This document shows, in pieces, positions 15,401 to 26,400 of a stretch of 42,587 nt of DNA; the first letter of the stretch is position 1, and each line of letters begins with the position of its first letter. The position numbers were made by a program, and so were the translations under genes. The stretch comes from Terriglobia bacterium (GTDB taxonomy: Bacteria > Acidobacteriota > Terriglobia > Bryobacterales > Bryobacteraceae), in assembly GCA_020073115.1 (NCBI GenBank), contig JAIQFU010000057.1, positions 1 to 42,587 on the forward strand, in the 5' to 3' direction. Below the pieces are notes generated by a model. The model ran no database searches, had not been told where the DNA came from, and saw only the letters and a program-made list of their open reading frames with translations.

Positions 15401-17018
15401 CTTCGATCACCTCCCCCACGGTCGTGCTGTAGTCGTAGGCGTCGTGCGTTACCACCGGAGTCTCTTCAAAGTTGTGGGGCGGGGGCGGCGACGGGGTCTG
15501 CCACTCCAGCCCCGTGGCCTTCCACGGATTCGCTCCCGCCACCTGGCCGTAGCGCAACGACCAGACGAAGTAGATCGCGGGAAGCAGGTACCCCACCGCC
15601 AGCACCGAAGCGCCCGCGGTGGAAAGCACGTGCAGCACCTGGAATTCGTCCGAATACGCGTGATACCGGCGCGGCATTCCCAGGTACCCCAGGATGAACT
15701 GCGGGAAAAACGTGAGGTTGAAGCCGAGGAAGATGATCAGCGCCGAAAGCTTCGCCCATCCTTCCGGGTACATGCGGCCCGTTATCTTCGGCCACCAGTA
15801 ATGGAGGCCGCCGAGGTATGCCATGAGGGTCCCGCCCACCATGATGTAGTGGAAATGGGCGATGACGAAGTACGTGTCGGTAACGTGCACGTCGATTCCC
15901 AGCGCGGCCACGAACAGACCGGTGAGGCCGCCGATGGTGAACAGCCCGATGAAGCCGAAGGCGTAGAGCATCGGGGTGGCGAACGAGATCGACCCCTTGT
16001 ACAGCGTCGCCGTCCAGTTGAAAACCTTGATGGCCGAGGGAATGGCCACGAAGTAGCTCAGGAAGGAGAAGACCATCCCGGCGTAGAGCGACTGGCCGCT
16101 CACAAAAAGGTGATGGCCCCAAACCAGGAAGCCCAGGACCGCGATGGCCACGCTCGAAAACGCCACGAAGCCGTAGCCGAACACGGCCTTGCGGGAATAC
16201 ACCGAAATCAGCTCGCTGATCACCCCCATCCCGGGCAGCACCATGATGTAGACCGCGGGATGGGAATAGAACCAGAACAGGTGCTGGAACAAAACCGGAT
16301 CGCCGCCCAGCGCGGGGTCGAAGATGCCGATGTGAAACGTGCGCTCGCAGAAGACCAGCACCATGGTGATGGCCAGCACCGGCGTCCCCAGCACCTGGAT
16401 GAGGGAGGTGGCGTAGTTGGACCAGACCATCAGCGGCAGGCGGAACCACGTCATGCCCGGCGCGCGCATGGTGTGCACGGTCACAATGAAGTTCAGGCCG
16501 GTCAGAATGGAGGAAAAGCCCGCGATGAAGATCCCCAGCGCCGTGGCGATCACCCAGGTGTTCGAGTACGACGTGCTGTACGGCGTATAGAAGGTCCAAC
16601 CGGTATCGACGCCGCCGGCGACCATGGCGAAGATGGCGAACAGACCCCCGATCACCAGCAGGTACCAGCTCAGCAGGTTGATCCGGGGGAAGGCCAGGTC
16701 GCGCGCGCCGATCATCATCGGGATAAAGAAGTTGCCGAGCGTCGCCGGGATGGAGGGGATCAGGAAGAAGAACACCATGATCACCCCGTGCATGGTGAAC
16801 AGCTTGTTGTAGGTGTCCGACGAGACCAGGTCGCCTTTCGGGGTGAGCAGTTCGATGCGGATCAGGGTGGCGAAAATGCCGCCGATGAAAAAGAAGAACG
16901 TGATGGTGGCCAGGTACAGGAGCGCGATGCGCTTGTGGTCTTTCGTGAACAACCACGACTTGATGCCGTAGCTGGCGTTCAAATAGGTTTCCCGTTCTTG
17001 TACGGCTGGGGCAGTCAT
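15393..17018 (-). CDS. coxA: Cytochrome c oxidase subunit I, A2-type
   Basis: The 541-residue catalytic subunit reduces O2 and pumps protons, with about 12 membrane helices. The low-spin heme a ligands are H77 (TMHGV) and H390. The heme a3 ligand is H388 in IAHFHY. CuB ligands are H253, H302 and H303, and the cross-linked Tyr is Y257. The K-channel Lys is K331 (SAIKVFNW). Helix VI reads [10 protein letters not shown]: the D-channel Glu of HPEVY enzymes is absent and the YS pair is present, the mark of A2 heme-copper oxidases such as Rhodothermus caa3. ATG 17018 ([13 protein letters not shown]) was chosen; the open frame runs further upstream but only through repeat sequence. Confidence 0.95.
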   Translation of the reverse strand: MTAPAVQERETYLNASYGIKSWLFTKDHKRIALLYLATITFFFFIGGIFATLIRIELLTPKGDLVSSDTYNKLFTMHGVIMVFFFLIPSIPATLGNFFIPMMIGARDLAFPRINLLSWYLLVIGGLFAIFAMVAGGVDTGWTFYTPYSTSYSNTWVIATALGIFIAGFSSILTGLNFIVTVHTMRAPGMTWFRLPLMVWSNYATSLIQVLGTPVLAITMVLVFCERTFHIGIFDPALGGDPVLFQHLFWFYSHPAVYIMVLPGMGVISELISVYSRKAVFGYGFVAFSSVAIAVLGFLVWGHHLFVSGQSLYAGMVFSFLSYFVAIPSAIKVFNWTATLYKGSISFATPMLYAFGFIGLFTIGGLTGLFVAALGIDVHVTDTYFVIAHFHYIMVGGTLMAYLGGLHYWWPKITGRMYPEGWAKLSALIIFLGFNLTFFPQFILGYLGMPRRYHAYSDEFQVLHVLSTAGASVLAVGYLLPAIYFVWSLRYGQVAGANPWKATGLEWQTPSPPPPHNFEETPVVTHDAYDYSTTVGEVIEVG

Positions 17019-17059
17019 AGGCTTTGGTTTAGTTCCAGATGCAGCGCGGCGCCGCCGGG

Positions 17060-17117
17060 CCGGGCATGCCCGGTCCCAACCCGCCTGCGTGTTGTAGGGG
17101 CGAGGCACGCCTCGCCC
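17060..17117. repeat. Two palindromes in the coxB-coxA gap
   Basis: CCGGGCATGCCCGG (17060-17073) is a perfect 14-base palindrome. GGGCGAGGC-AC-GCCTCGCCC (17098-17117) is a perfect hairpin. They fill the 133-base gap between coxB and coxA, the widest gap in this otherwise tight cluster. They may be dispersed repeats, mRNA processing stems or attenuators. Confidence 0.65.
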
Positions 17118-17151
17118 GCAGCGGTTCCCAATAAATCGATTCTCTCCATCG

Positions 17152-18183
<1,032 letters not shown>

Positions 18184-18189
18184 GGCGGA

Positions 18190-19068
18190 TTAGTTGACCC
18201 TCCGGGGTTCGAGACCGCTCTTATCCCGCCTCCAGTCGCGGCGGAACACGATGAACAGGAACGCGCCGCAGATGAGGACGAAAGCGCCGCCTCCCAAGCG
18301 CACCATGTTCATGGCGATGGCGCCGTACTTTCCGGTGGCGGGGTCGTAGTGATAGCAGAACAGCAGGACCTGGTCCACCGGGTTGCCAATCCGGTTGGCG
18401 GATGCCTCCACCAGCCCGAGGCGAAGGTCGCGAGGCGCATATTCGACGCCGTAGAAGTATTTGGAAAGATGCCCATCCGGCGTGATGATCATGACGCCGC
18501 TGGCGTGGGCGTACTGGTCGGTGCTGGGATCGTACTTATAGTGGAAGCCGACGGCGTCCATGAGCGCCTTGATCTGGGTGGGGTCGCCGGTGAGGAAATG
18601 CCAGCCGTTGGCGGTCTCGGGACGGCCGTAGCGGCGCACGTACATCTGTTTCTTGGAGGCGGCCAACTCGGGCGTATCCTTGGGATCGAAGCTGAACGCT
18701 ACCACTTCGAAATCACGGCCGGGGGTGAGGGAAACCGCCTTCAGCGCGCTCGCCACGCCGTTGAGGATCTGGGTGCACAGCATGGGGCAGCGGTAATAAA
18801 CCGGAGCGAGGAGCACGGGCCTGCCGCTATGGAAATACGTGGAAAGAGGAACGGTGCGGCCAAACTCATCGCGAAACGCCACGTCGAGCGGGACCTGGGT
18901 ATCGAGTTTCTGGTCGATGCCCACGCCCTGCAGCGCGCCCGGAAGCGCGGGCTTCAGGTTGGAGTCCTGCATGCTGTAACTGGGCTGCGCCGGAGCCGGT
19001 TGCCCCGGTTGGGCGTAGGCGGCAAGGGCCGCGAACGCAGTAGTAGCTAATATCTTGTACACAGACAT
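18190..19068 (-). CDS. SCO1/SenC-family copper chaperone
   Basis: The 292-residue protein has a signal peptide (MSVYKILATTAFAALAAYAQ), a Pro/Gln linker and a thioredoxin-like SCO domain. The copper-binding CPMLC is at 94-98, and the conserved His lies in QYAHASGVMIIT. A C-terminal membrane helix (GGGAFVLICGAFLFIVF) is followed by a positively charged tail. SCO proteins deliver copper to the CuA site of CoxB, the next gene. ATG 19068 was preferred over an upstream in-frame start because GGGGG precedes it closely and a signal peptide begins there. Confidence 0.92.
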   Translation of the reverse strand: MSVYKILATTAFAALAAYAQPGQPAPAQPSYSMQDSNLKPALPGALQGVGIDQKLDTQVPLDVAFRDEFGRTVPLSTYFHSGRPVLLAPVYYRCPMLCTQILNGVASALKAVSLTPGRDFEVVAFSFDPKDTPELAASKKQMYVRRYGRPETANGWHFLTGDPTQIKALMDAVGFHYKYDPSTDQYAHASGVMIITPDGHLSKYFYGVEYAPRDLRLGLVEASANRIGNPVDQVLLFCYHYDPATGKYGAIAMNMVRLGGGAFVLICGAFLFIVFRRDWRRDKSGLEPRRVN

Positions 19069-19087
19069 ATCCCCCAAAAACCCTACC

Positions 19088-19163
19088 GTGGGGCGGGGCT
19101 TTCGCCCGGCGGAGCCCATCGGCCGGGCAGAAGCCCGGCTGCGGGGCAGAAGCCCCGCCCCAC
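19088..19163. repeat. Long GC-rich inverted repeat between ACIII and oxidase genes
   Basis: The perfect 14-base arms are GTGGGGCGGGGCTT (19088-19101) and AAGCCCCGCCCCAC (19150-19163), with nested GCCCGGC/GCCGGGC stems inside. The right arm starts in the stop codon of the small membrane protein gene. It separates the act genes from sco-cox, so it may set different mRNA levels for the two halves. Confidence 0.75.
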
Positions 19164-19693
19164 TACTTCAGCCCGCTCGAACTCAGCGGTCCTCCCGGCG
19201 GCATCATCTTCGGACCCAGGCCGCTTTCGGTTGGCACGCTCACATCCGCCGCGGCGCTCTGCGGCCCCGCTTGCGGGCGCGCAGGAAGGCCGCGCTGCGC
19301 GAGCAGATCGATGGCGCGATCGATCGGAATCCGCACGATCCCACCCTGCCGATCGACCCAGCCGTAACTACCCAGTATTTGATCCTCGGCGTCGCGCATT
19401 TGTTTCAAATCCAGAATCGGCGCGTCCTGCAAGCGCGGCGAGGGCGGCAGGCGGCGCGCATCGACGTTGACTCCCCCGCGCGGCGGCGGCTGCAAGGCCG
19501 CTTCGCGCGCCTGGAAATAGCGGAACAGGCCAAAGAGAAGGAACAGCGCCGCGATGCAGATCAGCACCAGGGCGATGGCGAACTTCCCCACGGCCCATAC
19601 GTTGACGTCCTTCTCTTCGTGGTGGACCCCCGGCCGTTCGATCTCCGGCAGTTCCACCTCGCGTTCGTCGTGGGTGTCTCTATTCTCGGCCAT
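19163..19693 (-). CDS. Single-span membrane protein of the ACIII cluster, unknown
   Basis: The 176-residue protein has an acidic, charged N-terminus (MAENRDTHDEREVELPEIER), one membrane helix (about 33-57) and a Pro-rich exported region. That region has a short conserved-looking block: RLQDAPILDLKQMRDAEDQ followed by LGSYGWVDRQGG and IPIDRAIDLLAQRGLPARP. The last block, an Arg/Gly-flanked helix near the C-terminus, resembles segments in small proteins found next to cytochrome oxidase operons. It overlaps actF by 14 bases, so it is part of the unit. It occupies the place where some clusters have actG, but no sequence match to ActG is claimed. It may be an accessory subunit or assembly factor. 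Confidence 0.75.
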   Translation of the reverse strand: MAENRDTHDEREVELPEIERPGVHHEEKDVNVWAVGKFAIALVLICIAALFLLFGLFRYFQAREAALQPPPRGGVNVDARRLPPSPRLQDAPILDLKQMRDAEDQILGSYGWVDRQGGIVRIPIDRAIDLLAQRGLPARPQAGPQSAAADVSVPTESGLGPKMMPPGGPLSSSGLK

Positions 19694-20876
19694 GTTCCAG
19701 GGCCTCCTCCAGGTGAACGTCGTGGAGCGGCATCAGCGGACGTTTTTCGAGCTGCATGAGAAAATACGCCAGCCAGATGCCGCCCAGGCCGATGGGGGCG
19801 GCGAAATCCATCCAGCTCATCCCAAACGCGCCCTTGCGAAAGCTGGGCGCCACCAGCCAGAAGATGTCCACGTAACGCATGAACAGAATGAAAATCGCGA
19901 TCCCGGCGAGGAACTTGAAATTCCGCTTCAGGTCGCGCGAAAGCAGGAGCGCGAACGGCACGGCGAAGTGCAGGAAGATCAGCGCCAGTCCGATGAACTG
20001 CCAGCCGCCGCGCAGCCGTTCCAGGTACCACGGGATTTCGTGGGGCAGGTTGCCGGCCCAGATGATCAGGAGTTGCGAGAAGGAGAAGTAGGCCCAGACC
20101 ATGACGTTCGCCAGCAGCAATTTCCCGAGGTCGTGGAGGTGGCGCGGCGTGAGGATCTCCGACATGGGCGGCACGTAGGAGAGCAGCACCATGAGGGTGA
20201 TGAGAAACGCCATCGACGACAGCCCCTGCCCCGCCATGAACAGCATGCCGAACATGGTGGAGAACCAGTGGGGCTCGATCGACAGCACCCAGTCGATCGC
20301 CATGAACGTGATGCTGAAGCCCCAGAAGACCAGCCCCGGCGCGCTGAGGCGCGCCATGCGCTTGTGGGGCCAGTCGGTATCGCCGCGGTCCTCTTTGGCC
20401 GACCAGTAGTTCAGCAGCCACTCGAAGATAATCCAACCTGCGAAGTAGGCCGCCGTACGGATCAGGAAGAATGGCGTGTTGAGATAAACCTGCTTGTGCC
20501 GGAGGATCTCGTCCTTCGCCACCGCGTCCGGGTGATGCCAGAGGTAGAGCGCGGAGAGCCCGAACGCAATCGGCACGAAGAGGACGGCGAGCAGCGGGAT
20601 GGTGCGCGCGGCGGCTTCGCAGGGCCGGCGGACCACCACGCCCCAGGCGCCGCCGCTCAGATATTGGGTCATCAGCCACGCCAGGCATCCCACGGCCACG
20701 CCGACATAGAAGACGTACGCCCAGAGGTAGGAGCGGAAGAACTGGTGCGGCTCGAAGAAGGCGCCCACGATCAAGGCCACGAGCGCGATGATCCCGACAA
20801 TGCCGGAGCGCGTGCGCCAGGAACGCATGCGGCTGCGCAGGTCCGCGGTGATGCCAAAGTCGACGGCGGCTGTCAT
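19680..20876 (-). CDS. actF: Alternative Complex III subunit ActF
   Basis: The 398-residue protein has about ten membrane helices and an overall NrfD-related layout, shared with ActC. Recognisable blocks include YLNTPFFLIRTAAYFAGW, SAPGLVFWGFSITFMAIDWVLSIEPHWFSTMFG and WAYFSFSQLLIIWAGNLPHEIPWY, all typical of ActF. With ActC it forms the membrane core of the quinol-oxidising complex. ATG 20876 overlaps the actE stop (ATGA). Confidence 0.93.
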   Translation of the reverse strand: MTAAVDFGITADLRSRMRSWRTRSGIVGIIALVALIVGAFFEPHQFFRSYLWAYVFYVGVAVGCLAWLMTQYLSGGAWGVVVRRPCEAAARTIPLLAVLFVPIAFGLSALYLWHHPDAVAKDEILRHKQVYLNTPFFLIRTAAYFAGWIIFEWLLNYWSAKEDRGDTDWPHKRMARLSAPGLVFWGFSITFMAIDWVLSIEPHWFSTMFGMLFMAGQGLSSMAFLITLMVLLSYVPPMSEILTPRHLHDLGKLLLANVMVWAYFSFSQLLIIWAGNLPHEIPWYLERLRGGWQFIGLALIFLHFAVPFALLLSRDLKRNFKFLAGIAIFILFMRYVDIFWLVAPSFRKGAFGMSWMDFAAPIGLGGIWLAYFLMQLEKRPLMPLHDVHLEEALEHGRE

Positions 20877-21529
20877 TTCCGGCCTCCGGAGGGAGAGAGC
20901 AATTGCGGCGTGGGAATCTCCTGTCCCGGGGGAACGTCCTTCATGGTCGCGTTTTGGCTCAACTGAAGCGCGCGCACGTAAGCCACGATAGCCCAGCGGT
21001 CGGCGGGCTGGATCTGCGCGGCATAATCCGGCATGGCGCCGAAGCCGTTGGTGATCACGTCGTAGATGTATCCGTTGGGCACGGTCCGCAGCCGGTCGAT
21101 GTGGTACGAGGGCGGATGCCGGTAGCCCCGCCGGACGATCATGCCGGCGCCGTTGCCCACCCGGTCGTGGCACGGGGCGCAATAGATGTTGAACCGGCTC
21201 TGCCCGCGCAGGATGACGTCCTTGGTGACGGGGAACGGGAACGTGTCTACCGGCTTGCCGTCGGGGCCTTTGCCGGCGTAGAAGGCATCGTCGTCATCCA
21301 GGTTGCCGCGCGCAACGGCGCCCTCGACCAGGGGCCGCTCGGAGCGGTGGTCGGGGAAGAATCCGCTGGGACGCAAGGGGATGTACTTGGGCTGGTCGTG
21401 CATGTCCTGGCGGCAGGCGGAGGAGAAGAGGACGGCGAGAAGGACAAACAGAATGGAGGGCTTCCGATGCCGCCAGGGAAGGCGGCATGGCAGGCTGAAA
21501 GCCCACTCCACCATGGACCTAGTGCGCAA
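20873..21529 (-). CDS. actE: ACIII monoheme cytochrome c lipoprotein ActE, repeat-modified signal peptide
   Basis: The 218-residue lipoprotein has lipobox LFSSAC (Cys39) and one heme site CAPCH (117-121), with a likely Met ligand in GFGAMPDYA. It has family text RQDMHDQPKYIPLRPSGFF and RPLVEGAVARG. It should pass electrons from the complex toward the oxidase. Residues about 6-21 (MVEWAFSLPCRLPWRH) come from a family-2 repeat (21467-21514), making the signal peptide n-region unusually long, with an extra Cys15 and two Trp. Start 21529 overlaps actD by 11 bases; ATG 21514 is an alternative. Confidence 0.9.
   Translation of the reverse strand: MRTRSMVEWAFSLPCRLPWRHRKPSILFVLLAVLFSSACRQDMHDQPKYIPLRPSGFFPDHRSERPLVEGAVARGNLDDDDAFYAGKGPDGKPVDTFPFPVTKDVILRGQSRFNIYCAPCHDRVGNGAGMIVRRGYRHPPSYHIDRLRTVPNGYIYDVITNGFGAMPDYAAQIQPADRWAIVAYVRALQLSQNATMKDVPPGQEIPTPQLLSPSGGRK
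21467..21514. repeat. Palindromic repeat, family 2, inside the actE signal-peptide code
   Basis: ATGCCGCC (21467-21474) and GGCGGCAT (21481-21488) are perfect arms around AGGGAA. The adjoining GGCATGGCAGGCTGAAAGCC and CCACTCCAC match words of the repeat at 14334-14419. The whole element is open in the actE frame. Confidence 0.7.
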
Positions 21530-22052
21530 CTTCGGTTACCTCCTTCGGTTCCAGGGTCTGGAGGAACGCGGTGGTCGCCTTGAGGTCGAACAACGGATCG
21601 GTGGATTCGATGCACAGGAAGAAGCGGTTGCGCGAGGCCAGGGCGAAGCGCGGGACGTTGAACACCGGGTGGTACGGCATGGGCAGGCCGCAAAGGGCCA
21701 ACAGACCGAAGGTGGCCGCGAAGGCGGCGAAGAGGATTGTCATCTCGAACGAGATCACGATGTAAGCCGGCCAGCTATGCAAAGGCCGTCCTCCCACGTT
21801 GATAGGGAAATACCAGACGGTGATGTAATACTGCATCAGGTATCCCGTGAGCAGGCCGCACACGCCGCCGATCAAAACGATCAGCGGCAGTTTGTTCTTG
21901 TGGAGGTGGAGCGCGGCGCTGAGGTCCTCGATGGGAAACGGCGAATAGGCGTCGAGCTTGCGGTATCCCTTCTCGCGCACCGCGCGCGCCGCCTGCACCA
22001 GCCCCGTGGGCGTCTCGAATTCCGCCATCAGGCCATGGACCGGCTGTCTCAT
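21519..22052 (-). CDS. actD: Alternative Complex III subunit ActD (DUF3341)
   Basis: The 177-residue protein starts MRQPVHGLMAEFETPTGLVQ. It has the DUF3341 text RKLDAYSPFPIEDLSAAL, two membrane helices (about 53-76 and 92-118), and RPLHSWPAYIVISFEMTILF between. It is a cofactor-free membrane subunit that packs against ActC. It overlaps actC by ATGA at 22049-22052. Confidence 0.93.
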   Translation of the reverse strand: MRQPVHGLMAEFETPTGLVQAARAVREKGYRKLDAYSPFPIEDLSAALHLHKNKLPLIVLIGGVCGLLTGYLMQYYITVWYFPINVGGRPLHSWPAYIVISFEMTILFAAFAATFGLLALCGLPMPYHPVFNVPRFALASRNRFFLCIESTDPLFDLKATTAFLQTLEPKEVTEVAH

Positions 22053-23431
22053 GACTTCTCTCCCGCCACCTTGGCCTGGGGCAGCAGCGTGCGGACTTCA
22101 AAAATCGAAATCATGGGCAGCAGCCGGATGAACAGGAAGAACAGGAACATGAACAACCCGATGGTCCCAATGTAAGTAGCCCAGTCCCATCGCGTGGCGT
22201 GGAACATGTCCCACGACGAGGTGAGGAAGTCCTGCGCCAGGCTGGTGACGATGATGACGTATCTCTCCAGCCACATGCCGACGAGCACGATGATCGAAAT
22301 GAGGAACAGCGTCACCGGATTGCTCCGGATTTTCTTGAACCACAGCGCCTGGGGCAGAATGATGTTGCAGGTAATGAGCGCCCAGTAGGTAATGGCGTAC
22401 GGTCCGAACATGCGATGCCAGAAAGCGGCTTGCTCGAACACGTCGCCGCTGTACCAGGCGGTGAAGGTTTCCATGAAGTAGGCATAGGCGACAATCTCGC
22501 CGGTGGCCAGCATCAGCTTGCCGGAGTTCTCGAGGTGGCGGTCCGTGATGAGGCCCTGAAGGCCGTAGACGGCGCGCAGGGGGATGGCCAGAGCCAGCAC
22601 CATGGCGAAGCCGGAATAGATGGCGCCCGCCACGAAGTAAGGCGGGAAGAAGGTGCTGTGCCATCCGGGCACGATGGCGATGGTGAAGTCGAAGCTCACC
22701 ACGGTGTGGACCGAAAGCACCAGGGGCGTCGCCAGGCCGGCCAGCAACAACGAAGCGGTCTCGTGCACGCTCCAGTGCCGCGCCGAGCCGCGCCAGCCCA
22801 TGGCCATGACGCCGTAGAGGTACCGGACGATGGGGTTCCGCGCGCGGTCGCGCAGGGTGGCCAGATCGGGCATCAGGCCCACGTACCAGAACAGCAGCGA
22901 CACCGTCCCGTAGGTCGATACCGCGAACACATCCCACACCAGCGGGCTGCGGAACTGCGGCTGAACGCCCATGGCGTTGGGATAGGGGAAGAGCCAGTAG
23001 AACAGCCACGGACGTCCCAGGTGGAGCAGGGGGAACATGCCGGCGCAGGCCACGGCGAAGAGGGTCATGGCCTCCGCGAAGCGGTTGATGGAATTCCGCC
23101 ATTTCTGATTGAGCAGCAGAAGAATGGCGGAGATCAGGGTGCCGGCGTGGCCGATTCCGATCCACCACACGAAGTTCGTGATGGCGAAGCCCCACATCAC
23201 CGGCGTGCGAATGCCCCACACGCCCACGCCCTTGGCGAGGATGAGCGCCACAGACCACAAAAAGAGCAGGAGCAGGGCCACGCCCAGCCCGAAGCAGGCC
23301 ATCCAAAAAAGCGGCGTGCGCCGCGTGAGGACGACGGCCGCGATCTGGTCCGTCACCGTCCCGAAGGTATAGCCGGGGGCGATGACGTCCTGCAAGCGTT
23401 CCTGTTCGACGACGTTGGGGTTATCGGGCAT
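22049..23431 (-). CDS. actC: Alternative Complex III quinol-binding subunit ActC (NrfD-like)
   Basis: The 460-residue NrfD/PsrC-family protein has about ten helices. Typical ActC text includes TNFVWWIGIGHAGTLISAILLL, LGRPWLFYWLFPYPNAMGVQPQ, WHSTFFPPYFVAGAIYSGFAMV and YFMETFTAWYSGD. It carries the quinol site of the complex near the periplasmic face. The start is 3 bases after the actB stop. Confidence 0.95.
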   Translation of the reverse strand: MPDNPNVVEQERLQDVIAPGYTFGTVTDQIAAVVLTRRTPLFWMACFGLGVALLLLFLWSVALILAKGVGVWGIRTPVMWGFAITNFVWWIGIGHAGTLISAILLLLNQKWRNSINRFAEAMTLFAVACAGMFPLLHLGRPWLFYWLFPYPNAMGVQPQFRSPLVWDVFAVSTYGTVSLLFWYVGLMPDLATLRDRARNPIVRYLYGVMAMGWRGSARHWSVHETASLLLAGLATPLVLSVHTVVSFDFTIAIVPGWHSTFFPPYFVAGAIYSGFAMVLALAIPLRAVYGLQGLITDRHLENSGKLMLATGEIVAYAYFMETFTAWYSGDVFEQAAFWHRMFGPYAITYWALITCNIILPQALWFKKIRSNPVTLFLISIIVLVGMWLERYVIIVTSLAQDFLTSSWDMFHATRWDWATYIGTIGLFMFLFFLFIRLLPMISIFEVRTLLPQAKVAGEKS

Positions 23432-23434
23432 GGG

Positions 23435-26400
23435 TTACCCTTCGATCTCCGGGTTCGGGTTGCGCAACTGGGCCAGATACGTGGTCCGCGGGCGCGTGTT
23501 CAGGTCGGCCAGCAGCGCGTAATTCGATTTCTCGGCTTTCATTTTCGAGACGAGGCTGTTCGGATCGTTCAGGTCGCCGAAGACGATCGCTTCGGTGGGG
23601 CAGGTGGCCTGGCAGGCCGTCTGGATCTCGCCGTCCCGCACCTTGCGGTTCTGCTTTTCCGACTCGATCTTGGCGGCGTTGATCCGCTGCACGCAGTAGG
23701 TGCATTTTTCCATGACGCCGCGGCTGCGCACCGTCACGTCGGGGTTGCGCAGCAGCTTCAGGCTGGGGGTCTCCCAATCCGAAAACAGGTAGAAGTTGAA
23801 CCGCCGCACTTTGTAGGGGCAGTTGTTGGAGCAGTAGCGCGTGCCCACGCAGCGGTTGTAGACCATGTCGTTGAGACCTTCGCTGGAGTGGTTGGTGGCC
23901 TGCACGGGGCAGACCAGCTCGCAGGGCGCGTCTTCGCACTGCATGCAAGGGAGCGGCTGGTTGAAGATCTCGGGGTTATTGACGTCGCCGTGATAGTAAT
24001 CGTCCACGCGGATCCAGTGCATGGCGCGGCCGCGGCGCACCTGGTCCTTCCCGACCACGGCGATGTTGTTCTCCGCCTGACAGGCCACCACGCACGCGCT
24101 GCACCCGGTGCAGGCGGTGAGATCGATGGCCATGCCCCAGGCGTAGCCCTCGTATTTCCACTCGGGGTACAGGGTGAGGGTGCGCGGTGGCACCTCGGCG
24201 CCGTGGTGAATGATGTGGCGGCGGGTGTCCAGTTCGCGACCTTCGGGGATGTAGTTGTTCAAGTTGGTGGCGAAGGCGTGGGTCGCCCCCGTCTTTTTGG
24301 CCTCCAGGCCGTTGTCGTGCCACAGGGCATTCGAGGCGCGGAGGCCATAGGGGTTAAAGCCCATCCCGTTTCCGGCGCGCCCCCCGCGGGTGCGCCCGTA
24401 GCCGAGGTGCAGGGTAATGGCGCCGTTCACATGGCCGGGCTGGACCCAGGCAGGCGCCTGCAGCGTCCGGCCCCGGTAGGTCAACTGGAGCACGACGCCC
24501 GTCTCCACGCCCAAGCGGTGCGCGGTGGCGGGGCTGAGGAACGCCGCATTATCCCAGGTCAGCTTGGTGATCGGCTTGGGCAGTTCCTGCAGCCAGGCGT
24601 TGTTGGCGAAGCGGCCGTCGTAGATGGTGGGGTCGGGCCGGAAGATTACTTCCAGCTTGCCGCCCAGGTGCGGCTCCGCGGCGTTGGCGCGGATGTTCTG
24701 GCCCTGAACCGCGGGGGTCTTCGCGGGCAGGGCGGAGTTGGCGACCAGTCCGTCGTGAACGCTGCGGCGCCACCACGATTCGAAATCGCCGGTGGGAGCC
24801 GTGGGGGCGCCCCCGGGCGGCCCGGAAACGGGGCTGATGACCGACCGCCCCGGCGCCGCCGCCTGGCCGGTAGCCGGAACCGGCTGGCCGCCTGTCCTTC
24901 CGCCGCCGCGCTGGCTGGACCAGTACTCCCGCAGGATGTCGTACCCCCGCAGTTCCGGCTGGTCGGTGAACATTTGCAGTACTTCCATCGCCGAGCGGCC
25001 TTCGTACAGCGGCTGGATCAGCGGCTGCTGGAGCGTCACCGTGCCGTCGAAGGCGCGCGCGTCGCCCCACGCTTCCAGGTAATGCGCTTCCGGCAGCGAC
25101 CACTGGCATACCTCCGAGGTTTCGTCCTCGTACAGCCCCAGGCGGATGCGCATCCCGGCTTTTTGCAGGCGGTCGCGCAGCCCGAGATCGACGGGCGCGT
25201 TGAAGACGGGGTTGCCGCCCAGGATCAGCAGCATGTCCACGGCGCCGGAATCGAGGTCGTTCACCAGGTTCTGGAGCGATGCCAACTGGTCCACCTGGCG
25301 GGCTTCGATGGGGTCGGTATAGAACACCGTCTTGCCCACGTTGCCCAGGGTGGCGTTCATGGCGTGCGCCAGGGCGTGCACCGAAGGCGGCTGGCACTCG
25401 CCGGCGATCACCAGGCTGGCGCCCTTGTTGTTCAGGAGGTCGCGCGCGATGGCTCCGATCCATTTGTAGATTTCGTGATTCTCGCCTTCCTGCGGCCCCC
25501 GGCCGACGCCGACCGCAGTGGCGAGCGCTCCGGCGAAGAGCTCGATTTCGGCGGCGCGCAGCGGCAGGCGGTGATCGGCCTTGGAACCGGTGGGCGTAGG
25601 CATCGGTTCCACCACGTACAGCCGGTTCATCGAAGGCTGGCTCCCACGGACCCGGCGCCCGGCCGAGAACTGGCGAGCGTACCGGAGGCTGGCCGTGCCC
25701 GACGCGAGGAAATCGGAATCGAGGGACACGATGGCTTTGGCGTTGGTGAGATCGTAGTAGGTGTTCACCGGCTGGCCGAAGGCCATGGTGGCGCCGGCGC
25801 GCGCGCTGTGCGGCCCGGCGGGCTCCCACTGATGCCACTTCATGGCCGGAAACGCCTGCTGGATCCGCCGCAGCTGGTCCGCCATGGTGGGAGAGGTGAT
25901 GGTTTCGGTGAGGATGCGAAGGCCCGCGCCGTTTTTGGTCCTCTGCTCCTCGAGCATCTGGCGCACCGCGCCCAGGACTTCGCCCCACGAGCGGATCTCG
26001 CCCTCATAGCCGGCGGTCTGCATGCGGTCGGGATCGTAAAGCTGCAAAACCGAGGCTTGGCCGAAGGCGTCGCACGCGCCCAGGCTGGCGGGGTGCTCGG
26101 GATTGCCCTCGATCTTAGTGGGCCGGCCTTCGTGGCTTTCCGCGAGCACGCCGTTGGCGACGCCGTTCAGCGTCGTGGCGGTGGCGAAGAACAGCGGCTT
26201 GCCGGGGATGAGCTCTTCCGGCTGCCGGATGTAGGGCATGATGAACTCGGTGGGCTGGCGCGTGCAGGCCGACAGGCCGGCCAGCGCGAGCGAGGCGCCC
26301 ATGAGCTTCAGGAAATTGCGCCGCCCCTCGACGGGGTCCTCATCCTCGCTCCAGCCGATGGCCTGACGAGGAAACTCGCGCTCGATCATCTCGCGGAATT

